From positions 17,609,557-17,673,556 of the forward strand of contig NC_092320.1 in assembly GCF_036785885.1 (NCBI RefSeq): DNA of 64,000 nt, read 5' to 3'. Source of the stretch: Coffea arabica. Lineage: Eukaryota > Streptophyta > Magnoliopsida > Gentianales > Rubiaceae. Positions 44,918-56,025 of this stretch are shown in pieces. The translations under genes and the position numbers were made by a program. The notes under the pieces are model-generated. The model did not search any database. It was not told where the DNA came from and saw only the letters and a program-made list of their open reading frames with translations. Every line of letters starts with the position of its first letter. Within the stretch, counting starts at the first letter, position 1.

Positions 44918-45657
44918 GAGATGTTGAGAAGTTGTGGACCGAAATCCTCAAAAACTTGTAGCGTCAGAAAAGGCAATTTGGTTGCTTTTTGGGATACTTC
45001 CTTTTCATGAATGATAGAGAGCTCACATGGCCCGGCCAATTTACAGCAAAAACGAAAAGCTTCTTGTCTTACTACTTTGTCCAGTTAATGAAAATCAAAA
45101 TTCTATGAGCATTTCTTCCTTTTTTTTCCCCCTAAAGATGCCAAATTCCTTTCGGGAACATAAAAGTCAGCATGTGATTATAGGATTTATGTCTTTTAGT
45201 AGCTAGGAAATTACAAAGAAACCAAATTGCATGTCGATTAGACGCTGGTGGTTTTTGAAAGACTGCTGCATTTCTTCAATGCTGACCTGTTGGATGACAT
45301 TTTCCTGATAATGACGGAATAAAATAAATTCATCAAATTAATAACAACGAATCTGTACCTAGGACTAGGAGAAGACCAAAAAACAAACATTGAAGTGCTT
45401 CTACCTAGGACTGATGTTTTATTTTTCTTTATACTTTGACTCAAATCATATGGTGACTACACAGACTTTGAACAAGTGAGGACTATGGAATCAGGAGAGC
45501 CAGGTGTCTGATTAATCGAAATTAATACTATTAGAAAGCTGATCAGCTGCACTATAATGAAAATCTCATTGCAATTGATTTAACTTAATAAGTTACAATT
45601 TTTATTACTCAGAATTCCTGCTGATTGAAGAACCTAATGATTTGGATGAACTGAAAT
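44918..45657 (-). other. 3' flank of UGT copy 4
   Basis: Contains GATAATGACGGAATAAAATA and CTACCTAGGACTGATG blocks that recur downstream of copies 5, 6 and 7. It presumably includes the 3' UTR. Confidence 0.7.
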
Positions 45658-47094
45658 CTACCTACGAATATGAGCAATGAAAGAATCCATCTCCAAGCGA
45701 CTTAGACCACCTTCCATAACAGATCCCTTGACAGCTTTGCTCAATTCTCTGGCTCTTTGCCTCATCTCTTCTCCTTCAGCTGAATCCATCAATCTTCTCA
45801 CAGCATTTTCAACAGTTATGGATGTCACAAGTTCATTCTGCTTCGACCAATCCCTTATTATTAGACCAATCTTGAGCACCTTTTCCAGTAGTATCGCGTT
45901 TCTGGGCTGGTCAGAATGCATAGGCCATGCTGCCACGGGTACTCCCATGCTAATGCTTTCTATGCACGAGTTCCATCCGCAATGACTCATGAATCCACCT
46001 GTTGATGAATGTCCAAGAATCTCCAGTTGGGGCGCCCAATCCCTCACAACAATTCCCCTTCCTTCAATTCTCTCTTCAAATCCTTCTGGCAGCTGAACTC
46101 TCCTATCTTCTCCCTGGAAGACGTCTCCTTTATCTGCATCCCTCAGTACCCATATGAAATTTTGCCCACTTTTATCTAATCCAGTTGCAATCTCCTTGGC
46201 TTCTTCATCAGACACCGAAGTTGTTGAACCAAAAGAAATGAAAATGACCGAATCTGGCGCTTGTTTGTCCAGCCAATTCAGGCAATAGTGTCTCTTTTCC
46301 GAGTTTTTCTGCCCATTCATCTCAACTGGATTGAAGGGTCCAATAGCCCATTGCTTGTCTGAATCGGTTATTTTGGATTTAACATGGAGGTCAAGGTATG
46401 GACCCTCTATAGCTCTACAAGTGTTGAACAGGTAGCCAGAGCTAATTGGCTTAAAATCATTTTGAAATTTTACAAAGTCAGTCAGCTCTTGGGGGAAGCA
46501 ACTTTCCCATGTTGGAAGATCTTCGAGTGGTTCGAGTAGTTCAGGCTGGGATAGTTCAGGTTTCCCTTCTGGTTCCCCAAAAAACGAGTATATAGTGAAG
46601 GCTGAGGAGCTTGGAAAGCAGTAGGACTCTGCGTTCGGGATTAAACGCACATCCTGGATGACATATGGCATCAGAAAGTCATAAATAACTACCAATCTTC
46701 TTGTTGTGCAAGAAAGTTGTTGCAGAAGTGCGTAAACTGGCTCACGGAGTTTGATCGATGCGTTGAATGCTGGGATGAGTTGTATGGGATATTTTGTTGG
46801 GGCGTTTGGATCCGGAGGAGGAGTTTCATAAGAAGGGATGGACAATTCATGGAAATGGATGTTGGAAATGGCAAGAGGATCCCAACCGTGGACACGAACC
46901 TTTGCCTGGCGGTTGTGAGAGGCCGTGCCAACATAGTGAACAGGTATATCATAGGCGGAGATGAGGCGGGAGAGATGGAGGAGCTGGTTGAGATGGCCCT
47001 GTGCTGGAAGGGGAACCATGACCACAGTCACTTCATGAGTTTCTCGAATAATACCAACTGGGCTTTGGACTCTTGAATGATCATCCATGGCCAT
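45658..47094 (-). CDS. Family-1 UDP-glycosyltransferase, zeatin O-glucosyltransferase-like (copy 4)
   Basis: A 478-residue intact single-exon UGT. The catalytic His is residue 34 in PLPAQGHLNQLLHLS and the Asp about 139 in VVIYDFLMPYV; the Phe after the Asp is unique in the cluster. The PSPG box is at about 353-396 and ends AAWPMHSDQ. Its start (MAMDDHSRVQ, VGIIRETHEV) is that of copy 5, while its C-terminal part (GLIIRDWSKQNELV) is that of copy 6, so it looks mosaic. Differences from copies 5-7 concentrate in the N-domain between about 140 and 220 (for example SFFGEPEGKPELSQ), where plant UGTs bind the acceptor, so specificity may differ. The TATA box is present. Confidence 0.93.
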   Translation of the reverse strand: MAMDDHSRVQSPVGIIRETHEVTVVMVPLPAQGHLNQLLHLSRLISAYDIPVHYVGTASHNRQAKVRVHGWDPLAISNIHFHELSIPSYETPPPDPNAPTKYPIQLIPAFNASIKLREPVYALLQQLSCTTRRLVVIYDFLMPYVIQDVRLIPNAESYCFPSSSAFTIYSFFGEPEGKPELSQPELLEPLEDLPTWESCFPQELTDFVKFQNDFKPISSGYLFNTCRAIEGPYLDLHVKSKITDSDKQWAIGPFNPVEMNGQKNSEKRHYCLNWLDKQAPDSVIFISFGSTTSVSDEEAKEIATGLDKSGQNFIWVLRDADKGDVFQGEDRRVQLPEGFEERIEGRGIVVRDWAPQLEILGHSSTGGFMSHCGWNSCIESISMGVPVAAWPMHSDQPRNAILLEKVLKIGLIIRDWSKQNELVTSITVENAVRRLMDSAEGEEMRQRARELSKAVKGSVMEGGLSRLEMDSFIAHIRR

Positions 47095-47171
47095 TGGAAA
47101 GATTTTGGAACTGGAAATTTTGGAAAGCTCTTTTATTTTGTCAGCTTGTTAGAATTGCTTTGGTCGTTTGC

Positions 47172-47181
47172 TCTTATAAGG
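47172..47181 (-). promoter_or_regulatory. TATA box of UGT copy 4
   Basis: CCTTATAAGA on the - strand lies about 78 bp upstream of the start codon and is aligned with that of copy 3. Confidence 0.65.
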
Positions 47182-47262
47182 TGTAAGATGGAAGCTGGGG
47201 AGAGTCGTTAATCGGAGTTGGAACTGTTGCTGGTAACTCTTCGGATGTGTAATAATGTTACG

Positions 47263-47342
47263 GATTATTATCACTTTACTCCCTCAACGTTTGATGCTAC
47301 TATCAATTTTACCCTTAACATTATTTTTTAGTCCCTTAACAT
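47263..47342. mobile_element. Truncated end of the 16813-type MITE
   Basis: GGATTATTATCACTTTACTC followed by CAACGTTTGATG and CCCTTAACATTATTTTTTAG matches about 80 bp of the left end of the element at 16813. It then joins abruptly to the UGT downstream flank. Confidence 0.8.
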
Positions 47343-47736
47343 TATCCAGAAGGTTGTGGAAGTAGTTTTTTTTAGTAAGTTCCGTCACAATGATATCTTC
47401 AAGATTGGAAATTGCTTTGTCAGTGGAAGCCCGCAATATACGACTAGCCATGCAATGACAAGAAAACATGAAAAAAATATTACTTTTATTGTTTATTTCG
47501 TATCCAACAAAGATTGAATGATGTAACATTTCTTTGATGAATTGAAAACTGGTAGATTACATTTATGCTGGATGAATTAGGTTTGATTATTTTTGGTTGG
47601 AAAAAGACAAAACGTCCAGCGGACTATCGTGCCAAGCTCTGTTTTCATCTCCAAAGAGCATGTTCATCACTTTAATTGCCTGTTTGTTTTCTAAGATTGC
47701 CATTTCTCAAAATTTTGATATTTATCAGCTTTAACT
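47342..47736. other. UGT downstream-flank module (copy 5 unit)
   Basis: Parallel to 40926-41412 and 54951-55440. No ORF is shared by the copies, so it is spacer duplicated along with the genes. Confidence 0.7.
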
Positions 47737-47744
47737 TCTAAAGA

Positions 47745-48332
47745 CAGTGGCAGAGGCAGGATCTTTGGTTAGGTTTAAACTTACAATGTATTGATTTGTA
47801 GATTTTTAGAACATTGTATATTCATTATACAAGCACGCTAATTTGTTCAATAACCAATGTTACAAAAATTGAACAAAAAATCAATAGCTCGTGATTTTTT
47901 TTCGTTTGCTAGGTTATTCTAATCGTATAAAATGGTATAGTAATTAAAATTAAGCATTAGAATACAATATTTAAATTCTAATACGTCTAGAAAGTGAATA
48001 TTTTGTATGCAATCGAACCATGAAATGAATACTTGGTTCACTTGTAATTCATGTGATTTAACATTAAGAAAAGTTCAATATTAAGTAAATAGCATATGTA
48101 AGAAAGGAAAAAGCTAACATCCTATCATATATTTTAGTTCAATGTTTCATTGTGGAAATATTGAAGGTAGTTTTAAAAATTTTAATACTTTTGGGGCACA
48201 GTCTGAGGGTTAGAAGGAATACTATCAAAATTCACAAGGAGCAAGAGTGAGACAAAAAATTTTAAATTTTTTACAGATTATTTTACAGTTTCTATTGAGG
48301 GAGTGGTCAGACTGCATGTGGCTCTGCCACCG
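47745..48332. mobile_element. Non-autonomous hAT element with near-perfect 8-bp TSD
   Basis: About 588 bp with ends CAGTGGCAGAGGCAGGATC and the complement of GTGGCTCTGCCACCG. Flanks TCTAAAGA and GCTAAAGA match at 7 of 8 positions. A copy at the same place in the neighbouring unit (55441-56025) shows that it inserted before the units were duplicated. Confidence 0.8.
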
Positions 48333-48951
48333 GCTAAAGATGTCGAGAAGTTGAAGGCCGAAAGTCTTAAGAACTTGCAGCGTAAGAAAAAGGCAAATTG
48401 GTTGGTTTTTGGGGTACTTCATTTCATGAATGATAGAGAGCCAAATTCCTTTTGGCTACATCAAAGTCTTCATGAGGTTATAGGATTTATATCTTTTAAT
48501 AGCTAGGAAATTACAATGAAACAACATTTTTAAATTTAATAAACCAAATTGTCCGACCACTAGATGCATGTGGTTTTGTAAAGACTGCATTTCGTCCATC
48601 CTGACCGGTTGGATGACAATTTCCAGATAATGACGGAATAAAATAAGTTCATCAAATTAACAACGTACGTAGGACTAGGAGAAGGCCAAAACACAAACAT
48701 TAAAGTGCCTTCTACCTAGGACTGATGATGTTTTGTGTTTCTTTATATTTTGAATCATGCGGTGAACAAGTGAGGATCATGGAATAGGAAGAGCCAAGTG
48801 TCTGATTAATCGAAATTAGTACTATTAGAAAGCTGGTCAGCTGCAGTTTACTGAAAATTTCATTGCAATGGATTTAACTTAATAAGTTACAATTTTTATT
48901 ACTCAGAATTCCTGCTGATTGAAGAACCTAATGATTTGGATGAACTGAAAT
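48333..48951 (-). other. 3' flank of UGT copy 5
   Basis: Shares blocks with the 3' flanks of copies 4, 6 and 7, including the 120 bp just after the stop codon. No other gene seen. Confidence 0.65.
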
Positions 48952-50400
48952 CTACCTACGAATATGAGCAATGAAAGAATCCATCTCCAAGCGACTTAGA
49001 CCACCTTCCATAACAGATCCCTTGACAGCTTTGCTCAATTCTCTGGCTCTTTGCCTCATCTCTTCTCCTTCAGCTGAATCCATCAATCTTCTCACAGCAT
49101 TTTCAACAGTTATGGATGTCACAAGTTCATTCTGCTTCGACCAATCCCTTACCTTTAGACCAATCTTGAGCACCTTTTCCAGTAGTATCGCGTTTCGGGG
49201 CTGGTCAGAATGCATAGGCCATGCTGCCACGGGTACTCCCATGCTAATGCTTTCTATGCACGAGTTCCATCCGCAATGACTCATGAATCCACCTGTTGAT
49301 GAATGTCCAAGAATCTCCAGTTGGGGCGCCCAATCCCTCACAACAATTCCCCTTCTTTCAATTCTCTCTTCAAATCCTTCTGGCAGCTGAGCCCTCCTAT
49401 CTTCTCCCTGGAAGACGTCTCCTTTATCTGCATCCCTCAGTACCCATATGAATTTTTGCCCACTTTTATCTAATCCAGTTGCAATCTCCTTGGCTTCTTC
49501 ATCAGACACCGAAGTTGTTGAACCAAAAGAAATGAAAATGACCGAATCTGGCGCTTGTTTGTCCAGCCAATCCAGGCAATAGTGTCTCTTTTCCGAGTTT
49601 CTCTGCCCATTCATCTCAACTGGATTGAAGGGTCCAATAGCCCATTGCTTGTCAGAGTCGGTTATTTTGGATTTAACATGGAGGTCAAGGTATGGACCCT
49701 CTATAGCTCTACAACTGTTGAACAGGTAGCCGGAGCTAATTGGCTTAAAATCCTGTTGCAATTTTGCAAAGTCAGTCAGCTCCTGGGGGAAGCAGCTTTC
49801 CCATGTTGGAAGATCATCGAGTGGTTCGAGTAGTTCAGGCTCGGATAGTCCAGGTTTCCCTTCTTGTTCCCAGACAAACGAGTATATAGTGAAGGCTGAG
49901 GTGCCTGGAGAGCAGTAGGACTCTGCGTTCGGGATTAAACCCACATCCTGGATGACATATGCCATCAGAGAGTCATAAATAACTACCAATCTTCTTGATG
50001 TGCCAGAAAGTTGTTGCAGAAGTGCGTAAACTGGCTCGCGGAGTTTGATCGATGTGTTGAACACTGGGATGAGTTGTGTGGGAAATTTTGTTGGGGCATT
50101 TGGGTTGGGAGGAGGAGTTTCATAAGAAGGGATGGAAAATTCATGGAAATGGATGTTGGAAATGGCAAGAGGATCCCAACCGTGGACGCGAACCTTTGCC
50201 TGGCGGATGTGAGAGGCCGTGCCGACATAGTGAACAGGTATATCATAGGAGGAGATGAGGCGGGAGAGATGGAGGAGCTGGTTGAGATGGCCCTGTGCTG
50301 GAAGGGGAACTATGACCACAGTCACTTCATGGGTTTCTCGAATAATACCAACTGGCCTTTGGTATTGGCTTTGAACTCTTGAATGATCATCCATGGCCAT
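48952..50400 (-). CDS. Family-1 UDP-glycosyltransferase, zeatin O-glucosyltransferase-like (copy 5)
   Basis: A 482-residue intact single-exon UGT. The catalytic His is residue 38 in PLPAQGHLNQLLHLS and the Asp about 143 in VVIYDSLMAYV. The PSPG box is at about 357-400 and ends AAWPMHSDQ. It shares its N-terminus with copy 4 but has four extra residues (SQYQRPVG against SPVG). Its middle (KLQQDFKPISSGYLFNSCR) and GLKVRDWSKQ segment match copy 7. The upstream region is conserved, but at the place of the TATA box it reads CTTACAGGACC, so a TATA core is missing. Expression may therefore differ from its neighbours. Confidence 0.93.
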   Translation of the reverse strand: MAMDDHSRVQSQYQRPVGIIRETHEVTVVIVPLPAQGHLNQLLHLSRLISSYDIPVHYVGTASHIRQAKVRVHGWDPLAISNIHFHEFSIPSYETPPPNPNAPTKFPTQLIPVFNTSIKLREPVYALLQQLSGTSRRLVVIYDSLMAYVIQDVGLIPNAESYCSPGTSAFTIYSFVWEQEGKPGLSEPELLEPLDDLPTWESCFPQELTDFAKLQQDFKPISSGYLFNSCRAIEGPYLDLHVKSKITDSDKQWAIGPFNPVEMNGQRNSEKRHYCLDWLDKQAPDSVIFISFGSTTSVSDEEAKEIATGLDKSGQKFIWVLRDADKGDVFQGEDRRAQLPEGFEERIERRGIVVRDWAPQLEILGHSSTGGFMSHCGWNSCIESISMGVPVAAWPMHSDQPRNAILLEKVLKIGLKVRDWSKQNELVTSITVENAVRRLMDSAEGEEMRQRARELSKAVKGSVMEGGLSRLEMDSFIAHIRR

Positions 50401-52136
50401 TGGAAAGATAATTGGAACTGGGAAATTTTGGAAAGCTCTTTTATTTTGTCAGCTCGTTAGAATTGATTTGCTCGTTTGGTCCTGTAAGAATTGATGGAAG
50501 CTAGGGTCATTAATCGGAGTTAGAATCTGTGGCTGGTAACTCTTCGGATGTGTAATAATGTTGCGGGGCAACATTTTCCAATTCATCCAAGTCTTGTGCG
50601 GTTTGACGAAAATGAGCCCCGTACTCAATCCATTATTGTGGGACAAGGGAGAAAAATGCGAAAGTGACAATGTTGTAGTAGGCCCTCCCCAAATGTGTGT
50701 CATAAATTGATGGAATCTTCTCGATATGAGTGGCGGGTGTAAAAGAAAAAAATAACTGTTCGAATTTCGAAATGTAATTTGGCTTTTCCACTTTCTTCTG
50801 TTTTGTAAAATCTTGTTATTACGAGTGAAGAATAGGATAAGATAGTAGATTCAGTGGATAAAAGGAACGTAAGTAATTTGGGAAGCGTATAAAAGAAAAG
50901 TAGAGTGACTTTAAACTCATGATCTCTTGTATTTTGTCACTTAGTTGAATTCTCTCGCAAGTGGTTTAACTTTTTTCAAGTTAAATTTCGAAACCATTAA
51001 AGAGTGAAAATTTAATAATAGGATAGGGGTGTGTGCCATTGGATTGTCCATGAAAGCGCCAAGGGTAGGCAGGCTTACAACATCTCTCAAAGATCAAAAG
51101 AGAAAAAAGTTGCTAGTTGAATGAGCGTGTATTTCTGTTTGAATTAACTATTTTTGAGTGTGTTTTTGAAAAATTTTATGATATTAGTGTATATAAAAAA
51201 AAATTTTGAGATTTTTTTTTGAATTTTATATATTTGTATATTATTATAATATTATATTTAAAAATTTTGTTTTTTAAAAACAAGCAATCCAAACAGAGCG
51301 GCACTTTCCTCTTTCATAGTCATAAATTCTTCACCTCTTACCCTTAAAAGGGAAAAAAAAAAAAAAAAAAACTTCCATCCTTTATCACCTTATACATAGA
51401 AAAAGGTAAATTAAACTTTCAACCACATCAAAGTCAATGCCAGTACTTCTAATAAATTGTCTTCAGCAAAACTTATCTACCACAGCAAACAAAAGTATAG
51501 ACTCGTCACTGTAAATTGCCCGAATTTGACTTTTCTTCAATCAAATATCGTCCTTGAACATGTGAGACACTTGAGAATGAAAATAAAATCTCATGTGCAA
51601 TTTCTCACTCATTAACATGAGCATAGCTTTTAAGAACAACTTTTTCTTCTGATGAGCGACTAGCTGAAACCCCTACCCGAATTTCACTTAAACCACTTAA
51701 TTTTAAACATTTTTTCCCATCACTCCTTGCCATACTAATATATTTTGAGCTTTAGGACAACCATTCACAATTCTATAGTTTTATCATTGATTAAATCTCT
51801 ATTTATCTTGCTTCGATTCAATAACCTATAGGAATAACAAATTCTCACGAGATCCTTTTTTCTAATCTCGTTTTTAACACCCTAAATCCATCTGACTTTT
51901 CATGATAAAATTTATGGTCCAATCTTCACGAACTAAATATTGCGGGACCAATTTTTGTGGCTTTGCTCGATCAGAACTGTATGTTATCAAGTTCACAGCT
52001 CACCTCAACATAGAGGAATGATACCTGAACTGTATGTTATCAAGTTCACAGCTCTATGCAGTTGTTTTATATTTTTTTGGAGCACAATACGCTACATCGT
52101 TGTATTTCTTAAAAATATTAATATACATGAATAATA

Positions 52137-52175
<39 letters not shown>

Positions 52176-52224
52176 GATATAATGATATAATGTGATTGTA
52201 TACCAAATATTATAACAAATATAG
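50401..52224. other. Intergenic DNA upstream of UGT copy 5
   Basis: About 1.8 kb without a recognisable gene. A SINE-like worn segment may lie at 50855-50960. GAACTGTATGTTATCAAGTT followed by CACAGCTC is directly repeated at 51965-51992 and 52028-52055. Confidence 0.4.
52143..52173. repeat. (AT)n microsatellite
   Basis: A perfect AT run within AT-rich spacer. Confidence 0.93.
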
Positions 52225-52707
52225 TAATCGAGGAATCGGATTCAATACAATTGTACGTCCCCCAGATTCAACGATAACCAGATGGGCCCATTTTTCTGTT
52301 TTTTTACCCAAAGAAAAGTCGACTCATTCTGACTATTCTTCTTCAACCAATTTAAAAAATAAATATTTTTCACAATGTTTTCCCAAAATCAGCATTAAAG
52401 ATAATGACGGAATAAAATAAGTTCATCAAATTAACAACTTACGTAGGACTAGGAGAAGGCCAAGACACAAACATTAAAGTGCTTCTACCTAGGACTGATG
52501 ATGCTTGCTGTTTCTTTATATTTTGAATCATGTGGAGTATCGAATAAGAAGAGCTAAGTGTCTCATTAATCGAAATTAATACTATTAGGAAGCTGGTCAG
52601 CCGCAGTTTTACTGAAAATTTCATTGCAATTGACTTAATAAGTTACAATTTTATTACTCAGAATTCCTGCTGATTGAAGAACCTAATGATTTGGATGAGC
52701 TGAAAGT
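52225..52707 (-). other. 3' flank of UGT copy 6, internally deleted
   Basis: The text runs from the 40538-type segment (AGAAAAGTCGACTCATTCTG) directly into the ATAATGACGGAATAAAATAA block at about 52400. The intervening flank module and hAT element found in the units of copies 5 and 7 are missing here, so a deletion of over 1.5 kb took place in this unit. Confidence 0.65.
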
Positions 52708-54162
52708 CTACCTACGGATATGAGCAATGAAAGAATCCATCTCCAAGCGACTAACACCACCTTCCATAACAGAGCCTTTGACAGCTTTGCTCAATTCTCT
52801 GGCTCTTTGCCTCATCTCTTCTCCTTCAGCTGAATCCATCAATCTTCTCACAGCATTTTCAACAGTAATGGATGTCACAAGTTCATTCTGCTTTGACCAA
52901 TCCCTTATTATTAGACCAATCTTGAGCACCTTTTCCAGTAGTATCGCGTTTCTGGGCTGGTCAGAATGCATAGGCCATGCTGCCACGGGTACTCCCATGC
53001 TAATGCTTTCTATGCACGAGTTCCATCCGCAATGGCTCATGAATCCACCTGTTGATGAATGTCCAAGAATCTCCAGTTGGGGGGCCCAATCCCTCACAAC
53101 TATTCCTCTTCCTTCAGTTCTCTCTGCGAATCCTTCAGGCAACTGAGCTCTCCTATCTTCTCCCTGGAAGACATCTCCTTTGTCTGCATCCCTCAGTACC
53201 CATATAAATTTTTGCCCGCTTTTGTCTAGCCCAATTGCGATCTCCTCGGCTTCTTCATCTGATATTGAAGTTGTTGAACCAAAGGAAATGAAAATGACCG
53301 AGTTTGGCGCTTGTTTGTCCAGCCAATCCAGGCAATAGTGTCTCTTCTTCAAGTTTTTCTGTTCATTCATCTCTACTGGATTGAATGGACCAATAGCCCA
53401 TTGCTTGTCCGAGTCAGTTATTCCGGATTTTGCAAGGAGGTCAAGGTATGGACCCTCTATAGCTCTACAAGTATTGAACAGGGAGCCAGAGGTAATTGGC
53501 TTGTTATCATGTTGCAATTTTACAAAGTCCATCAGCTCCTGGGGGAAGCAGCTTTCAAGTGTTGGAAGATCTTCGAGTGGTTTGAGTAGTTCAGGCTCGG
53601 ATATTCCAGGTTTCCCTTCTTGCTCCCAAACAAATGCGTAGACAGTGAAGGCTGAGATGCTTTGAAAGCAGTAGGCCTCTGCGTTCAGGATTAAACCCAC
53701 ATCCTGGATGACATATGGCATCAGATCGTCATATATAACGACCAATCTTCTTGTTGTGCCAGAAAGTTGTTGCAGAAGTGCGTAAACTGGCTCGCGGAGT
53801 TTGATCGATGCGTTGAACGCTGGGATGAGTTGTGTGGGAGATTTTGTAGGGGCATTTGGGTTGGGAGGAGGAGTTTCATAAGAAGGGATGGAAAATTCGT
53901 GGAAATGGAAGTTGGAAGTGGCAAGAGGATCCCAACCGTGGACGCGAACCTTTGCCTGGCGGTTGTGAGAGGCCGTGCCAACATAGTGAACGGGTATATC
54001 ATAGGAGGAGATGAGGCGGGAGAGATGGAGGAGCTGGTTGAGATGGCCTTGTGCTGGAAGGGGAACCATGACCACAGTTACTTCATGAGTTTCTTGAATA
54101 CTTCCATTTTGGCTTTGGTTTTGGTTTTGGCAGTGAACTGTAGAATGTTCAATTATGGCCAT
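52708..54162 (-). CDS. Family-1 UDP-glycosyltransferase, zeatin O-glucosyltransferase-like (copy 6)
   Basis: A 484-residue intact single-exon UGT. The catalytic His is residue 40 in PLPAQGHLNQLLHLS and the Asp about 145 in VVIYDDLMPYV. The PSPG box is at about 359-402 and ends AAWPMHSDQ. A short Gln/Asn repeat (CQNQNQSQNGS) precedes the conserved domain, as in copies 7 and 8. Distinguishing residues are LLAKSGITDSDKQ in the middle, where copies 4, 5 and 7 have HVKSKITDSDKQ, and SISDEEAEEIAIGL before the linker. The C-terminal 90 residues are almost those of copy 4. A good TATA box lies about 70 bp upstream. The acceptor is unknown. Confidence 0.93.
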   Translation of the reverse strand: MAIIEHSTVHCQNQNQSQNGSIQETHEVTVVMVPLPAQGHLNQLLHLSRLISSYDIPVHYVGTASHNRQAKVRVHGWDPLATSNFHFHEFSIPSYETPPPNPNAPTKSPTQLIPAFNASIKLREPVYALLQQLSGTTRRLVVIYDDLMPYVIQDVGLILNAEAYCFQSISAFTVYAFVWEQEGKPGISEPELLKPLEDLPTLESCFPQELMDFVKLQHDNKPITSGSLFNTCRAIEGPYLDLLAKSGITDSDKQWAIGPFNPVEMNEQKNLKKRHYCLDWLDKQAPNSVIFISFGSTTSISDEEAEEIAIGLDKSGQKFIWVLRDADKGDVFQGEDRRAQLPEGFAERTEGRGIVVRDWAPQLEILGHSSTGGFMSHCGWNSCIESISMGVPVAAWPMHSDQPRNAILLEKVLKIGLIIRDWSKQNELVTSITVENAVRRLMDSAEGEEMRQRARELSKAVKGSVMEGGVSRLEMDSFIAHIRR

Positions 54163-54230
54163 TGGAAAGGTTTGGGAATTGGAAATGTTAGAAAGCTCTC
54201 TATTTTCTCAGCTTGTTAGAATTGCTTTGA

Positions 54231-54240
54231 TTATATAAGG
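54231..54240 (-). promoter_or_regulatory. TATA box of UGT copy 6
   Basis: CCTTATATAA on the - strand lies about 70 bp upstream of the start codon. It is the best TATA match among the paralogs. Confidence 0.68.
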
Positions 54241-54286
54241 TGTATGATGAAAGCCATAGGGTCCTTTTATTTTTAATTTTTTTAGA

Positions 54287-54648
54287 GGGTAAAATACAAA
54301 AAAGTCCTTTGTGGTTAAGTTAATCCATGATAAAGCCCCTTATGATTTCAAATCATACATTTCGACCTCTTATGATTTGAAATAACAATGGAAATCATCA
54401 AAACTAATGGAGGGGAACGAAATGACACAATTATCCTAGTATATATAAGCAATAAACAGTTGGTGGGATAAAATCCAAACCCAACGAAATAAACAGTTGG
54501 TGGGATAAAACCCAATTGTTAATTCAGATGATTTTCGTAGGTTTTTTAAATTAGTTCAAACAAAGAGATATCGGAGTGTATGTTTTAAAATTAGAGGGGG
54601 TTTTCTGTATGTTCGCTTAATCTCAAGGGATTTTTCTATATTTTGCCC
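54287..54648. mobile_element. MITE, Mutator type, in the UGT copy 6 promoter
   Basis: A 362-bp element with ends GGGTAAAATACAAAAAAGTC and the complement of TTTTTCTATATTTTGCCC. It is flanked by TTTTTTAGA (54278-54286) and TTTTTTAAA (54649-54657), a 9-bp duplication with one mismatch. The upstream region of copy 7 at about 58760-58785 keeps the empty site. The element contains a tandem repeat of AAACAGTTGGTGGGATAAAA (about 54450 and 54488). It sits under 50 bp beyond the TATA box. Confidence 0.88.
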
Positions 54649-54950
54649 TTTTTTAAAATTAAGTCGGGGGTTTCAAACTTGAGATATCACTAAAAGTCCT
54701 TGTTAGTTTAATGTAGATTCTGTTGACTATAGTGTTTTCCATTTGAATAACCTAGCAGACTTAGATTGTAATGCAAGTCAATAAAATTTCTGTTTTTTAA
54801 CCCAAAGAAAAGTGGACTCATTCTGACTATTCTTCTTCAATCAATTTAAAAAGGGGTTAAATGCTAAAAACCCCCCACAAACTATATATTCAGTTGCAGT
54901 TTACCTCATAAACTATACTAATAGGCATTTTGCCCCTTGAATGATATGTT

Positions 54951-55440
54951 TGGACAATTATTTCTGGTTGAATTCCACTCCTGCAATAGATATTTTAATC
55001 CCTCTTTCAACGTTGATCTTAAGACAAAGCACCTAATAAGCCCAGAAGGTTGTGGAAGTAGTTTTTTTTAGAAAGTTCCGTTAGAATGATATCTTCAAGA
55101 TTGGAAATTGCTTGGTCAGTGGAAGCCCGCAATAGACGACTTAGCCATACAAGGACAATAAAACATGAAAAAAGATTACTTTTCTTGTTTATTTCGAATC
55201 CAATAAAGATTGAATGATGTAACGTTTCTTTGACGAATTGAAAACCGCCAAATTACATTTTTGCTGGATAAATTAGGTTTGATTGTTTTTGGTCGGACAA
55301 AGACAAAATGTCCAGCGGACTATCATGCCAAGCTCTGTTTTCATCCCCAAAGAGCATGTTCATCACTTTAATTGCCTGTTTGTTTTCTAAAAATCCCATT
55401 TCTCAAAATTTTGATATTTATCAGCTTTAACTTCTAAAGA
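54951..55440. other. UGT downstream-flank module (copy 7 unit)
   Basis: The longest intact copy of the module also seen at 40926-41412 and 47342-47736. No conserved ORF. Confidence 0.7.
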
Positions 55441-56025
55441 TAGAGGCAGAGCCAGGATCTTTGTTCAGGTGTACAATAATATTAGTTTAAACTTACAATG
55501 TATTGATTTGTAGATTTTTAAAAACACTATCTATTCATTATACAAGCACCCTAATTTGTTCAATAACCAAGGTGATAGCTCATGATTTGTCGTTTGCCAG
55601 GTTATTCTAATGGTATAAAATGGTATAGCAATTAAAATTAAGCATTAGAATACAATATTTAAATTCTAATACGTGTTGTCAGTGAATTTTTTTTTATACA
55701 TGATCGAACTATTAAATAACTATTACGTTCACTTGTAATTCACGTAATTGAACATTAAAAAATTTTCAATATTAATTAAATAACTTATATAAGAAAGGAA
55801 AAAGATAACATCCTATTATATATTTTAGTTCAATGTTTCATTGTGTAAATATTGAGGGTAGTTGTAAAAAATTTTAATACTTTTGGAGGACAATCTTAGG
55901 GTTAGGAGGATTACAATCAAAATTCAGGAGCAAGAGCAAGACAATATTAAAATTTCTAAATTTTTACAGATTATTTTACAGTTTCTAAAAAATTGAGGGG
56001 TAGTCTGAATGTGGCTCTGCCACTG
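55441..56025. mobile_element. Non-autonomous hAT element, same insertion as 47745-48332
   Basis: Same family, same orientation and same flanking text (TTCTAAAGA on the left) as the element in the copy 5 unit. The ends TAGAGGCAGAGCCAGGATC and GTGGCTCTGCCACTG are more worn. It is an ancestral insertion copied by the unit duplication. Confidence 0.78.

Noticed and set aside
52727-53146. Long plus-strand frames opposite the UGT genes (up to about 150 codons, for example here and at 14460-14879 and 53767-54219)
   Set aside because: They are antisense shadows repeated over every UGT copy, produced by the coding constraint on the - strand.
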